From assembly GCA_021442155.1 (NCBI GenBank), contig CM038229.1, forward strand, positions 97,751,271-97,815,270: a stretch of DNA of 64,000 bases. Reading direction: 5' to 3'. The notes below the pieces were generated by a model. That model made no database searches. It was not told where the DNA came from and was given only the letters and a program-made list of their open reading frames with translations. This stretch comes from Cymbidium sinense. Taxonomy: Eukaryota > Streptophyta > Magnoliopsida > Asparagales > Orchidaceae. Each line of letters begins with the position of its first letter. Position 1 is the stretch's first letter. The translations under genes and the position numbers were made by a program. Of the stretch, positions 36,422 to 52,048 are shown piece by piece.

Positions 36422-39400
36422 GGCTTGGGCCAAGTCGGCCTTTCGACCAAGGGAGTTTACACATTGAATTCATTAAAGTGAACTAGTGAAGATCATTCAA
36501 TTGGGGATATTTAACCCAAGGGATCAACTAAGGAAACTCATTAATTTTTTGCACATAACTTAACTCAAAGCATACTTTAAAATACAAAGATTGAAGTTAT
36601 CAAAACTATTCATCCTTAGAAATCTACCACGCAAAATAGTCTTAATCGCTTGTCATTACTACTCATCAAAACTTGACTAACCAACTTGAAGTTGGTAACT
36701 CTTTATTGAAAAATCACTAATGCATTTATAATATAATTAAAGATTTAAAATTAGCAAATCTTCATTTATGGAAGTCATAAAATAAACTCATTTATGTAAT
36801 TTATTCATTTTCCTTGAATATGAAATGTCCTATAAAATTATGTCTTAACCATCTCCATGAGTTCAGCTCATTCCAAAATTAATGTGTCGTGTTACTCTTA
36901 TTATTCAAAATGGCTCATATAAACGAAATGATTCAAAAAAAATAATAATTCGAAAAAATATGATGGAGGATTTGAAACTAGTCAATTTTTAGCATAACAA
37001 AAGCTTCATAAAGTTGTGCTTAAAATATCGGTTGAATACAATCAAACGAATGATTACTTTGTTCATTTCATTTATAAATAAATCAAGTATAAAATAAATT
37101 TTTTCGACTTATTTAACGAATGAGTGACACTAACTACTTATGTGAATAATGAACTTTTTTGACATCCCTATGTACAAGTAGGAGTTTAAATTGTAAGCCT
37201 TTATCACAAGTCTTGTACTTTTGACACTAAAAAAATCACAGAACTTCTCTCTAAAGTCTAAATAGTCTCAATCTCTTTATTTTTATTCCCTTATTCTTAG
37301 TAAATATTATCAATATGATTCTAGTATCGTCCTCAAATTACTTTGGGTTTAACACCCTTTATTTTTTTGATATTTTTATAGTAGATATTGAATTCGACTC
37401 TCCTTCAAAAAAATCATAAGTCCACCACTTATAAATAAATGAAATATTCAGAATTTTTTACAAACGATCTCTCTCAAATCATCAAAATTACTAGTTGCTC
37501 AACAAATATGAACATCAAACCATAACTTTATCACAATTATTTAAGATTTATTACATCCACGAGCTCTCTGAAAAGCCATTATAAAGTTATTTTAAAAAAA
37601 AAGTTTCAAAATTATAATGAGTATTATTAGAAGATATCACGGAGTAAAACTAATTTGAGTATTTCAAAGAATACATAAAATAAATAAAATCAAAGTAAGA
37701 AACAATTGCACATAAGACACTAAATTTAATATGAAAAAAACCCAAAATGGGAAAAAAAAAAATCATAGAGCTGCGCCACTATGAAATACTCAATGGAAAA
37801 AAAAATCAAAAGAATAGTATATATTACACTTATCTAGAGCCTCCATACTTCAATTACTTTAGGTCGCTACTCACTCACACAAGAGAATAAGAGAAAAGTT
37901 ATGAAAAACTATGTAGCAATATAAAGTCTCTTGACTTGTAGTCCTGTGACGACACTAGCGTCATTGTTCTCCGTGTTTTCTTCACAATTCAAGGTTCACT
38001 GACGCTAGCTCTCATTGTATCTTGGTGCATTAATTCTAGCACCACATTGCTTGCTTCAACATCGGCGTTGTCTCTCTATCTCCCTAGTATAAATCTAACA
38101 TCGTGGCTGTCCTTCTAGCACCGAGGCACTACTTCCTCTATCTTTGAAGCCAAAATCTTCACCTCCTAGCCAAGGCACTACACACTAGAAAAAAAAAAAA
38201 AAAATTTCAAGGGTGTTGTGTTATATGATGGAGCTTAATTTCCATCTCCACGAGCAACGCCTTGGTTGGAGAAGCAACGCCGCAACAATGAAACAAGAGT
38301 TTTTTTTTTTTTACTTCTAACTAAATGAGGCAGGGCCTCAACGCGCAATTCAGACACTAGGTCATGAGCTTCAAGTAGCGCAACACCGGGATCAGGCACC
38401 CAAATGTAAAAAAATAGAGAACATAACACCTCAACGCCGTGGCCTTGAACCCATATAAAAAAGCCTAAGAGATAGCGATGCTACGTCAATAGACTTCATA
38501 TTTAGATGATTTTTCTGTAATTTTAAGAACCTTTGACTATTTTCTTGTGTGCAAAAGTGAAGTGTGTGCCCTAGAGAGACAGAAATATGGAGAGGCTCCA
38601 AGTAAGGACAATCTATACTACCTTAATTTTTCTTTCATAATAGATTTCTTAGTGGTATAACTTCATAATTTTTTTGTTCTCGAGTTTTCATGTTAAATTT
38701 GGTATCTTTTATATGATCTCTTTTATTTTGGCTTTCATTTGTTTTGTGTAGCTCTAGAATACTCAAACTTGATTTTCCATATGTGCTTTGTGATCCTCTT
38801 ACCTTCTCCAATCGCTGCTGAGCCCCATAGTAAGGGGCTACTCCCCTAGAACCCTCCAACGAGCTCACCATTGAGTTCGACCAGCATGAAGAATAGAGCT
38901 TAGAGATAAAATCACTCCACAAAATAATAAGTATTATGATTTTTTTTCTTTAGGAAAAGGTTGGACATCAACTCCACATCCAATATATTCGGGTATTTAG
39001 AAATTATCAAACGTGAGAGACTTGAAAATAAATCAAATATATAAAAAAATCAGCTAAACTTCCCCATCAAATATCTGCAACATTCCTTCAATGTAATATG
39101 TAATAATTCAAAACTCTAAATTAAAAAAATGATAATGGAAAACAAAAGCACAATAAAACTATCAAATTAAACAGCTCCTGCAATCTACATTTTTCTACAT
39201 TATAAAACAAGTTTCGAATGCTTCAAAATTTTTTAAATTGACACAAAACAACCTCTGACCAGACCACTGTTAAAATAAGCTAATCTCTTTACTTCACAAA
39301 GCAAATCATATATCCAGTTTGTACATATCTGTAATCTGTGCACTATCTATTCTATATTATAAATCAAAGTTTTTTATTTTTATTTTCGATGAATTTAATT

Positions 39401-39583
39401 GCAACTCTCACAGATATAATATATAAGTTTGTAGTATATGACTTCATAAATTATAGACAAACAAAATCATGTTCAGAAAGCTAAATAAAAGCAATATAGA
39501 CTACTACTATCTAATGAAAAATACAACAAAATACACTGACATATGGAGGTTGGGAACTAAAAAAGGATATAGAAATATATATT
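36422..39583. other. Host intergenic DNA with an old dispersed repeat
   Basis: AT-rich DNA between the retrotransposon block and the stop codon of the O-fucosyltransferase gene. The part 37740-38220 shares blocks such as TTCTAGCACC.AGGCAC and a run of short CT-rich words with 60560-61070, so it is a dispersed repeat fragment, perhaps from an LTR element. I see no gene in it. Confidence 0.45.
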
Positions 39584-39793
39584 TCAGCCCTTGCACATGC
39601 AATCTGAAGCAGGATAAGTGTAAATGGACTGCTTAGGCTTCCTAAGACGAATCTGGCCTTCTCTTCCTCTGTGTCCTGTTTGCACCTCTCGCTGGAACTC
39701 ATACCATTCTAAGCTCTTGTTCAGGAAAAGCTGGCCTAATAGAGCCATGTTTGGCCTTATCGTCTTCAAGTTCTCATAAGTCCGGTGCCCAAC
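39584..39793 (-). CDS. O-fucosyltransferase exon 10 and stop
   Basis: Encodes [53 protein letters not shown] and MCKG, then TGA at 39584-39586. Seventy codons including the stop, with no frame break. Confidence 0.93.
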   Translation of the reverse strand, partial: VGHRTYENLKTIRPNMALLGQLFLNKSLEWYEFQREVQTGHRGREGQIRLRKPKQSIYTYPASDCMCKG

Positions 39794-41384
39794 CTATTAT
39801 AAACATTATAAGTATTTCATGTGACATTCGGATTAATAGAACAATTGGAATCAAATAGCAGGAACAAAAAAAGACTTTGATTTGTCAAAGTTAGTTGATG
39901 TCATTTTGCTGTTGTTTAGAGTAATCATTAGAATGTGTACACTAACATTGTTCAAATTATATGTATACCACTTATTTTTGCATGTATTTATATAATACTC
40001 TAGTGTCTAAATGCTATTGAAAGATATGCATGACAAGGTGTATTTCATTTTAAATAAATCAAAATCCTGGTATTCTTGATACTATTAAGAGACTACGATG
40101 ATATATAAATAAAGAAGATTTACATGCATATCACACAATTCTTATGCACTTACATATCTAATACTTAAAATTAGATATTTACTTATCTAATACTTTACTA
40201 TTTAAAAGGTGCATTTCACTTTTAAAAAAAAAAAGTGATGATGATATTTTTATGTGATATTAAAGATTAGGATGTTATATATGTAAAAATAAAAGTTTAG
40301 GTGTTAGATATGTAATACAATAGAATTGTGTGGTATGTATTTAAATCCGCTATAAATAAATATAAAGATTGACATATCGAATATGTTTATATGTACAAAT
40401 TGAGTGGGATGTATGTGAATCTTCTATTATACAAACTGCCATGCATACACATTCCTACTACCAAATTATTATGTATTTATATCTAACACTAAAATTATTG
40501 TTTTGCTTGTATAACACCCTCATATCCTAATAGCATGCATGTAAAGGTCTATTCACTTTAATAAGTTAAAGCTAGTGATATTTTTATGTTATTTAGAGAT
40601 TAAAGTGTTTATACATAAATATGAAGATTTAAGTGTTAAATACTTAAAAAAATAAGAATTTAGTGGTATGGAAGTAGATCTCCCAAAAAAAAAAATTACC
40701 ATGGCATTGTGCATATTGCCGGGGATGCAGAAATGAAAATATCACTGTGCAAGCTGACATAGTAATCAACAGCAGCAGAAGAGAAGCTTTCCCTTCAACC
40801 CTTGCAAGTTCCTCTGAAGAAGCAAGGCTCTTCTTATCTTCCATCAAGGGGAAAAGCATGCGCAAGCTCGAGATTCTGGCCTCCCCACCATAGACCTATA
40901 AATAATTATAAAAATCTTGATTTCAGAACAGAGAGAATCCTTAGAAAATAAGTAGAAGATGAACCTTATGGGAGGCTAGATAAAAGAGTTTTGTTGTCAA
41001 GCCCAAAGCTGCTAAGAGTAATCCATTTCCTCAGGTGTCATTGGGCAGCGACCCTGGCTACGCAGTTCTTCATCTGTGAATTGGGGGTTCATAACCCTGC
41101 CTTGCCAAATCACTTGTCTGTACTTAGCTAAAGCTAGCCTTTCTGCTTTACCACCACCAAAGTCACAGGCTGAATGAGCTGCCATGTCCTACAAATTTAT
41201 CAATTTTTAGGTATATAGTGAAAAATATCTTCAATCACAGTCGAATGAAAAACTAAACTCCATTTCAACGCACCCCACATAAAAAAAATCTCCATTCTTA
41301 TGGCAGAGCCAAATTGATTCAGATTTAATGATTTGAGCGTCTAAATCGAACACTAGGAAGAATTTGTTTATAGATAAAGACCTT

Positions 41385-41469
<85 letters not shown>

Positions 41470-44400
41470 CCATTTACTGAGAAAAATATTAGGCCAAGGA
41501 TACCTACCTTGTCGAACCTCAAATGTAGTGTCACATACTTTCCAGTCCCCTCGCTACTAACATTCTCATCCACCACCTCCTGTATATATTCATCAGAGCG
41601 CACATGTCTTGGATACCTGAGGCGTTTAACGAGCATCTCTCCCAATCTGTTGATGTGAGGAACAAAGGCCAAGGCCTGAAAGTTGACTTTGCAACGCAGC
41701 CTCTGAAGCTCACCAGCCATGTTGTCAAATCAAGGCGGTAAAATGGAGCAATGGCTACAATTCCATAACTGAAATAACCATGAAAAAATAAAAGATGAGT
41801 TTATATACACCATCCCATTTTAAAACAAAATAAAAACAAAGTATGAACAAAATGAGTTGGCTCATGTTGATAACATTGGAGCTGAATCAAGGAGAAGTGT
41901 ATCATGCAATTACTTGCATTCTATTCTACAAATTGAGATTAAGGGCAACTAGTACATTTACATGCAATGCATTGAAAAAAAAGTACTAAGTTCTGCTTCA
42001 TAGATCATACGTGATGACAACATAAATTGGAATCAACTATAAAATCAAGACTATGAAGTATATTGTGAATATGATAATAAAGACTAAGACAAGACTCGGG
42101 TGGGCCAAAAAAAATTAAGTATCATAACATGCTGAAGGCCATGGTATTTTTCATCCGTCCTTTAAAGGCCTGAAAAGATAAGAGCAGCTATGCTTCCTGC
42201 AAACATCTACACAAAATATTAATGCGCTTTATTTAGGCGACCATTAAAGTGAGATGCCTTGCGCTTTTAAAAAAGCATATGATTGGGTGCCACCTAAGTA
42301 GAATGAACTGGAATTTATTAGGAATTTTCGAGTGAAGCTTTAACCAATAGAAAAGCAATCGATATAATAAGCATGACAATGAAGTGAAATGATGAACACC
42401 ACCTATATCATCTCTCTTTCAAAGTCTACCCATAAACATATCAAAACTTATTTTAATTGTTGTTAGGTAGGCAAAATTACGGTGTTTCAGTAAATCTTTT
42501 TTGTGAATTTTAAAGATTAAGAGACTAAAAGAGATGTTTAAATTTGTGGTAATATTAGAGAAACTAAACTTGCAAATCATATAAAGATATCGAGTGAGTG
42601 ACAAAACATAGAATAGAATAGTTACATAAATTTTGGAGAATCAATTTGACTCAGGTTTGAATGATCTATCATGAAAGCCATCTTAGTGTTTAAAAAGAAA
42701 AAAAAAACGTGAGAGCAAAAAAAGATTTCATCTTAGTTTTTAAATTAATTTAGCACAAAAAAATGATGAGATAAAAATATGTTAAATTTTTTAAAGATGT
42801 AAATAACTGAGCACAAACTACTGTTAAGAATAGTGCTGGGGTGACCAAAAGTTTTCAATCACAATAATATTACTTCAAAGATAATCATTGAGTTCATATC
42901 CTTTCTATATTAATTCTAAACATGCTTGCAAAGAATATTTAAAGTGAAATACCATGATTTATGTTATCTGCATATAACACGGTTCTAATAAATGAGATGT
43001 GCCACTACAATAATTGAAAAATCAAAATAATAGAGAAAGCATTAAAAGGATAAAAGGTTTAAAATTAATAGAACAACCTATTCAATTTACCATTCAATAT
43101 GGACAAAATTTAGCTTTTGACATAATAAAGATAACTGAGACCAAGTCCCCATTAAAACAATTATGTTTTGTAAACGCTTCCAACAAGAAGGAAGACGATA
43201 AATTCTTAAGATCATTACAATTAACCATCAAAAGCACAGGCATTTTGCAATTCTTTGTTAGTTCTCAAGAAAATCACTCCCCAATATCTCTCACCCTCCC
43301 CCTCCATGCGTGTTTAGGCAAGGATGGAATGTGCGTTTCAAAATACTAGCAAAAGCCTAAAAATAATTATATATAAACCTTTAACTAACCTCTAATAAAC
43401 ATTAAAAAAAAATTTCTACACTCCATGCAGATGCTTCAGTAAGGAGTAAAGGGAGTGAGTTCAAAATACTAGCAGAAAATTAAATTAAATATTGATCTTT
43501 AACTCACCTTTGAAGTACAGGAAGAACATTCTCAAGGTACCAGTTTGCTGGCGCATGAACTGGTGCAGTTTTGATCCTTGTGGCCCTAATTGCAACAGCA
43601 TAATACTCCCTTGTGCTCCATGAATATTCTGGAGGCAATTCTCTTACTATAGAGATTTCATCTTTCAATACATTAATGAAGTGATCCACATCATAGATTT
43701 CCTCAAAGGGCTGAAAAACCACACTGATTAATCAGTACTGCTTTCATTTAAACTACACAGGAAATAACTACAAAGAGCCGAAAAAACACAGCCTGACACT
43801 ACCTTGAATCTTGCCACACAGGATTTACTTCAAGATGAGGGATTACAAGGGTTGCATTCAATATTTTAGTAACAGCAACATCACAAATCTACATAAGAAA
43901 CATTTTTTATATCTAGTCATATAATCCATTTTCCAGGAGAACATCTTGAAGATATAACACGACACCAATGATTCCATAAATTTCTTAAGTGTGTCAAGCG
44001 TACAATCAATGTTTCAATTACACATTAAAAGACTGAAGAGCCTACCCCATCCTTTGCTGGTTTAACCCTCCATCAAGAAACACTTGGATAAATCCACCTG
44101 ACTTCACAGGGTGCCCTAGACGCAAGGGGAAAAAAATCTCCAATTCAGAAGTATATTAATAAGATTATCAAATTATTAGTATGTTTACAAAGGGGAAAAT
44201 AACCCAGACTGATGTAATCATTTGTTTTCAGTGCCTTTTGTTATAATCATTTGTTTTCAGTGCCTTTTGTTATAATCATTTGTTTTCAGTGCCTTTTGTT
44301 ATGAGGAAATTTTTGTTCATGTTGTAAACAACAGTTACCAGTAATAGTAGCTGATGGAATACAAGGTTTCCAACCCTGAGGTGCTAAAGGAGCCCAGAGC

Positions 44401-47400
44401 TCAGACTTACGCTCATCAGGCTGAAAAATAAAATAAAATAAAATAAAATAAAATAAGAAACACTAGCACTGGTTAAGACAAACCAAAAAAAAAGTAAATG
44501 CAGATGCTTTTTCAATAATTGAACTCACAATTTGAGAATTCAAAGCACCCTTCAGAAGAGATGCGTGTCTTGGTTTTGGAGCATTCCACTCCTGTAAGAA
44601 AGAACAATTTCTGTCTATGAAATTATGAAAAGCAATATATTGTTATGTCAACCTACTGTGCATGGAAATGCGTACATGAAACATCCTGCATTTATTCCTA
44701 AGGTATAAAACAAAGATAGGCCGCCCATATGAGAATTGAAGGATTGCAGTATCTACACACAGCTTTATCATATAAATGAAAATAAGTACAAACAACATTT
44801 ATGAATAAAGTAAACATGGTGTAATCCTCAAATAGTTAAGCTGCACAAAACAATTCACTTAATATTCTTTTTCTTTTTTTCCTATCTTTTGAATTCTAAG
44901 GGGCTGTTTGGTTCAAGCTTTCTAACCATCTTAAACTAGCTTAAGCCTAATTTCTCCACAAAACACAATTTTGTGAAGTTTCTTAAGGCAGGTTACACCA
45001 ATGTTGCTTATCTTCACTTAAAGGAGTAAGGCAAGGAAAAGGCAAGCGCCTATTTCCACCAAACTTAAGCAGCTTTAGCACACATTTGACCTGTCACCTA
45101 GACTCTTGTCTTCTTCCCTCTCTGGCGATCTCTTTTCTTGGTCAAGGATGAGTTATGAGATGGTGGCCAAGCTAAAAGCAAGAGGGAGAGGACTTGGAAA
45201 TGAAGAGAATAACATGATCAATGGAAATGTGAAGATTTTATTCATTAGAATAGTAAAAGAATACACAAATAATATTTTTAGGATACCACCAAAGTTCCTA
45301 ATAGGAGAGAAGCACAAAAGCTTCATCTGTGCAAGGTCTCAAGCAACCCTGTTTACAATTCATTCAAGTCTATGTCTAATGCAAATCCTCCACATATTTA
45401 TGAGAATTCAAATAGAATTATTTGAAAAATAAACACAAAAATAATTCTATAAAGAGAGAGGAAGGTGTTGGCAACACACTCCATTAGTTTAAATTTTAAA
45501 TTCCTTTCATAATAACTCTATGATCCATGTCTAATGGGCCATAAGCTTCAAATTCCTTACAAATTTTAAAGATTTTGGCCATGACTTTATATGGCATCAA
45601 TTACGTAATATCAAGTACCACTGGGCATCCATGGCCCTATTTGGAAGGTGCAGTGTTCATGAATAATGCAATCCTTGCATGATCGGCTGAAGTACACATA
45701 TAAGGAAGGATGTGAATTTTGGCCATGCATAAAGTGTCCTCATTTGGTTGGAAGCTTGATGGTCCCTCAATCATGATAATCTCCCATGAGAGGATCTCCT
45801 ATCATAGGAATATTGATGAGGATAGTAATCAAACCTTCTTAAATAACAAAATTATCATTTCCTTAGTTGTTCTCAACATGTTGGAGTTTTCTCGAGGGCT
45901 CTCATCTTGTCCTCTAAGAAACTGTTATCTCCCCACCTCTACAATTTCTAACTCTTCTCTCTCATCCAAGTATGGTTTTTGACACACACATCCCCATCTT
46001 CTAAACATATTTCTCATGATAATCTCTTTGGCGATGCCTCTTTGATGTTATAATTTTGTAAATGTTTGGTTAAAACATGAATAAATACTTTTGTTATCTA
46101 GAGCTACAGTTTCTTGTGAAGCCTCTGACTAACACTCAATAACATCAATGTGAATAGATGGACAACTGAAAATTTTTAGACAAATCCTATGATTACTGGT
46201 TGTGAATCAAATAAGAGGCATTACATGGAACATCGTTGTAGTCGTAAACTCTGCATTTTCATTCCTCCTATAAAAAGATTGAAAATAGAACTGATACTTC
46301 TATTACAATGTGGTTATTCCATCCATAGCTTCATCACAATTAATTCGATGAAAATGTTGTATCATTCCCTGTTCTAAATTGTTATTTTTTAATCTTATAT
46401 TCAATGCTTATTTGGTAATATTGATGCCAAGCCTCACGGGTTAATAAAATATAATAATGTGGCGATCATTTGGGAAAATGTTTGTAATTAATGATGTACA
46501 AGTACATCATCATAAGATGTGAGCAATTTTTCCTTGCTACTAGTTAAATAATGTGAATAATGAGCTTCACCACAACATCTTTAACATCTAGCATGATGTG
46601 CATTATCTTTGACTCAAATTTTCTTTTCTAGTATTCAATGCCACATCTCAAGAGGTTAGTAAAGTAGGAATAGCATACAAAGTATGAGAGCATCTCTCTT
46701 ATCCCTATTACAATGTGGTTATTCTCAGCGTATCCATAGCTTCATCACAATTAATTTGATGAAAATGTTGTATCATTCCCTGTTCTAAATTGTTATTTTA
46801 TAATCTTATATTCAATGCTTATTTGGTAATATTGATGCCAAGCCTCAAGGGTTAATAAAATATAATAATGTGGTGATCATTTGGGGAATGCTTGTAATTA
46901 ATGATGTACAAGCACATTATAATAAGATGTGAGCAATTTTCCTTGCTACTACTTAAATAATGTGAATAATGAGCTTCACCACAACATCTTTAACATCTAG
47001 CATAATGTGCATTATCTTTGACTCAAATTTTATTTTCTAGTATTCAATGCCACATCTCAAGAGGTTAGTAAAGTAGGAATAGCATACAAAAGTATGAGAG
47101 CATTTCTCTTATCCCTATTTAAGTGATCCATAAGATGGATTGGTTGCACTAGCTTTGACCAGCTTCCTACGATGGTGATGCTAAATTGTTATTTTATAAT
47201 CTTATATTCAATGCTTATTTGGTAATATTGATGCCAAGCCTCAAGGGGTTCATAAAATATAATAATGTGGTGATCATTTGGGGAATGCTTGTAATTAATG
47301 ATGTACAAGCACATTATAATAAGATGTGAGCAATTTTTCCTTGCTACTACTTAAATAATGTGAATAATGAGCTTCACCACAACATCTTTAACATCTAGCA

Positions 47401-50400
47401 TAATGTGCATTATCTTTGACTCAAATTTTATTTTCTAGTATTCAATGCCACATCTCAAGAGGTTAGTAAAGTAGGAATAGCATACAAAAGTATGAGAGCA
47501 TTTCTCTTATCCCTATTTAAGTGATCGATAAGATGAATTGGTTGCACTAGCTTTGACCAGCTTCCTACGATGGTGATGCTACATGTATATTATCATTGGC
47601 CCATGTTTTTTTATTTGCAAGTACTATTCAAAGTCATGCCTAAGAAAGGATACCTTATTATTCAATTAAATAATCTAGATGATGGGACTGACCACACAAA
47701 CCTTAACTAATCATCATGATGGTTATGTTGTATATACATTATCACTAACACAATTTTCTTTGCTAGTATGCAATGTCATACTTCAATTGTGTGGTAAAGT
47801 ATGAATGGATGACCTTTTCTCCTATTGCATATAATATGAATGATGAGATTAATCACACTAACTATTATAAAATTAAAGTGATGAATAGTAAAAAACAGAG
47901 AATAAAAAACATAAATTAGGAAACACATAGATGTACAAGAAAAAACCTAAACAAGAAAAAAATCACAAGTAGAACGGAAAATTTTACTACATTAAAAAAA
48001 TGAGTTACAAGTGTGACGACTCACATAATATGACCCCAATAAAATTCTAATTACATGCATATATATGTGCACGAAACATAATAAGATACACACAAACTAG
48101 GTTTTAATGTCATGCCTCAAGTGGTTGATGAAGTAAGAACTTGTCTTTTCTCTAATTAAAAATGTAATTGATGGGATTAGTCATGCAAACTTGAGAGTAT
48201 TGACCTCTATATTAGTTCCATAAATCAGTCGAAAAGCGTGTGGAATTGAAGGATACAATTTTATATCGAATAAAAAAAAAAAATTCAACCACTCGAAGTT
48301 ATCCAAATATTATTTATTCACAAAATGAATTTACCCAACAACAACAACAACAACAAGAAGCCTTAATCCCACTAGGTGGGGTCACATGAATCCTTCGTCT
48401 CCATTGTGTCCTATTATGTGTTAAATTCTCATTTAATTCAAGTATACTAAGATCATTTTTTATACATCTTAACCAAATCTTTTTATGTCTACCTACCTTT
48501 CTTAACATAAGGCAAATCTAATGCATCTACTCTCCAATTGGGTCATCTGGACGCTTTATGTGGCCAAACCATCTAAGGCCTCTTCCTAATCTTATCTACC
48601 ATACTCCAACTTTTCCCGAACATACTCATTTTGCATTCTATCTCTAAGAGTAAAGCCACTCATCCACCAGTATCCTCATCTCTGTAACACTTAACTTAGT
48701 CTTGCTTCTCTTTAATTGGCCAACATTAGCACCATAAGTCATTGCGGTCTTATCACTATCTTTTAAAATTTTTCCTTAAGTTTAAGTGGAACTTTTCTAT
48801 CATAATAATAGGCAAGATGCATTCCTCCACTTCAACCATCCAACTTGAATTCTACTAATAACATCTCCATCTATTTCACCATCATTTTGAACAATAGAGC
48901 CTAAATATCAATCGCCACTCTTATTAATGACTTGATCACCTAAAGTCACAACACTACCCTAAAACTTCTACAACTAAAATTACACTCCATATAATCGCTT
49001 TAGATCTACTTAAACGAAAACATTTAGACTCTAAAGTTTTGACCTCCATAATTCAAGTTTCTATTGAACACTCTCTCTAGTCTTATCAAAGAAGAATATC
49101 ATCGAAAAGCATACACCAAAGTACATCTTCTTGTAAATGCCTCGTAAGAACATCCATAACTAAAGTAAAAAAAGATAAGGGCTTAATGTTGATCCTTGAT
49201 GTAATCCGAAATAGGAAAATTTTTTGTCAATCCTCCTTGTGTTTGGACACAAGTACTCTAGTATACATATCCTTAATGACTTGAATATAACCAATATTAA
49301 CTCCTTTATGTTCTAGAACTCTCCAAAGAACATCTCTTGAGACTTTATCATAAGCTTTCTAAATCAATAAATATCATATGTAGATCCTTCTTACTTTCTC
49401 TATGCTTCTCCATCAAACCTCTTAACAAATGTATAGCATCCATAGTAGATCTACCGGTATGAAACCAAACCGATTGAGAAACTTCTATATCACGTAACCT
49501 ATGCTCAATTACTCTCTCCCATAATTTTAATGTATGACACATTAACTTAATTCTCTATAATTTGCACACTCTTGTGCATCACCTTTATTCTTAAATATAG
49601 AACCAACAAACTCTTTCTCCACTCATCTCGACATCTTTTAGTCTTTAAAATAACATTAAAAAATTTGTAAGCCAAGAAATTCCTTGATCTCCTAAACATT
49701 TCCACACTTGGAATATTATCAGGTCTCTTGCTTTTCCACATTTCATTTTCTTTAAAGCTTCACTAACTTCAAATTTACTTATCTGACGATAAAATGAAAT
49801 TTCTATTTTTGTTTAGGATATTAAGGTTCTAAAATCAATCGTCTCGGATCCTTCTTGAAAAGTTTATCAAAATACCTCATCTACCTATTATTTTATCTTT
49901 CTAAGAAAAGCACTTTATTATTTTCATCCTATACCTCACTTGGTATGTCTTTACTTCTCCTATCTTTGGTTTACTCTTATACATACATCTTTCACCTTCT
50001 TTGGTGTCTAATCTATTGTATAAATCACTAAAAATTTAATTTTCAGATCATATATTACTTTCTTAATCTCTGATCACTTTATATCTTTCCCAATTCTCCG
50101 AAGTTTTTTATCTAAACCAAGTTTTATAACAATGTTTTATTTCTTATCTTTTCTTTGCACTCATTCAACCATCAACTATTCTTATTAAAAAGCTTCCTTT
50201 TGATTCTCTAAGACATCTTTTGCTTGCTTAATTTTCTTGATATTTTTTTCTCACATAACGCGTTATTTCCTTATGAACATCCCAAATTCTAATTTCTTTT
50301 AACTCTCTTAAAAATATTTTTATTTGTATTCTTTAAGTGTCATCTGGACAATAATTTAATTTATTTTTTTCTCTTCATCTTCATCTAAAATCTAAACTAA

Positions 50401-52011
50401 TAGTCGATGTTGGGTCTTAAAATTTCACTTGGAATGACCTTACAATCTTTACAATCGATCTATTTTTTATCGAAATAATCAATCAGATTTTACTTGATTC
50501 ATTTTATAAGTAATAATATGTTCATCTCTTTTCTTAAATAAAGTATTAGTACTGAATCATAAAAATAAGGAAAATCTAATATAGTCTTACCTTCTTCTTT
50601 TTACTCCAAATTCATAAACCATGAATACTTTAAAATCTTCTACCACTCTACCAACATATCCATTTAAATCTCCCCAATAAATACTTTTTCTTGAGGTATC
50701 TTTTGTATTAATCCCTAATTCATTCTAAAATTTTTCTTTGAGCTTACCTCAAACCTACTGTAGAGAGATAACGTTGATAATCTTAATATCAGATAATCTT
50801 TAAAAAATTTATAATTCTATCTCCACATCTATTAATCTTATAACATTATCCTTCAAACTTTTATCTATAATCACACCTACACCATTTCTAGTTCGACTTT
50901 TACTTAATAAATACGCTTAAAACCTAAACTATCAATCTCTTTTGGCCTTCTCACCAACCCATTTGGTTTGAACACATAAAATATTTATCTTTTCTATGTA
51001 TAATATCTATTAATTAATTTACCGTAAAGTACCTTATTCCAAAATCCTAACTTAATTTTAGTTTCATGGACTAACTTCTTTGCCCACATCCATCCATAAT
51101 GTGGGAACCTCCTTATTTAACATATTGTACGCACGTAGATCAGACATTTTTCATTGTATTCAAACCATACCGTGAGCTTCCAGGGACGCCCCAGCATAAT
51201 ACAATGATTTAAAGGATTCATGTCATGATTATTTCGACAAATTTTGTCATTACTAATGCAACCCTCCACTTTTGCATCCAGATTGGGATCGGCAAAATGA
51301 ATTTACCCGATACATTGAAAATATTAAAATTTGTTAATGTGAGACTTTGATGACCAATTTATTATTTGAGCATGAAGTTGATAACAAGTTATGGAACCAA
51401 AGTCATCTCGACTATCGAGACCATTGAAACATCCTTCATTCATGAAATAAGCTTTGTTGACACGTACGAAATGCCAAAATATTTCAAGAGAAGCCTTTCG
51501 CTGATTGCATCAAGCAAAATGACGATGATAGATAGTAAACGATCGGCTATAATTGCTTCGATCGTTCATTAACCTACTTGAACATCATCCATTTATGAAA
51601 TTGACTATTTGGATATGTCCAGACACCAAAATTCATTAAGGAAAATCTTTTGTGGCGGATTAAATCAAACAAAATGGCAATGAGAAACTACAACGAACTA
51701 GCACAAATTCAAAACAAGCCATCTTGATCGTCGAAATATCCAAGCGAAGTTCTATAAAATTGAATTAGAATCATCGCGATCAATCGATATTGTTCGAACA
51801 ATTTTGATAACAAAAAAACAACATCGACATATTCGAATGTCAAATTTGCTAAACAAATTGACACACAATTCATTTGGATATCGGTAAAAAATAAAATACA
51901 AAAAAAAGTTGCTCGAGATCGGCATATGCAAACGAAGTTATTGTGAGCAGAAATAAATTCATATAAAATAAAATCAATCTAAAATCAAAATTATTATTTT
52001 ATAATAACCAC

Positions 52012-52048
<37 letters not shown>

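Noticed and set aside
45106..45432. 108-codon frame in intron 1
   Set aside because: It lies in repeat-like intron DNA, has no recognisable motif and has uneven composition; it is probably open by chance.
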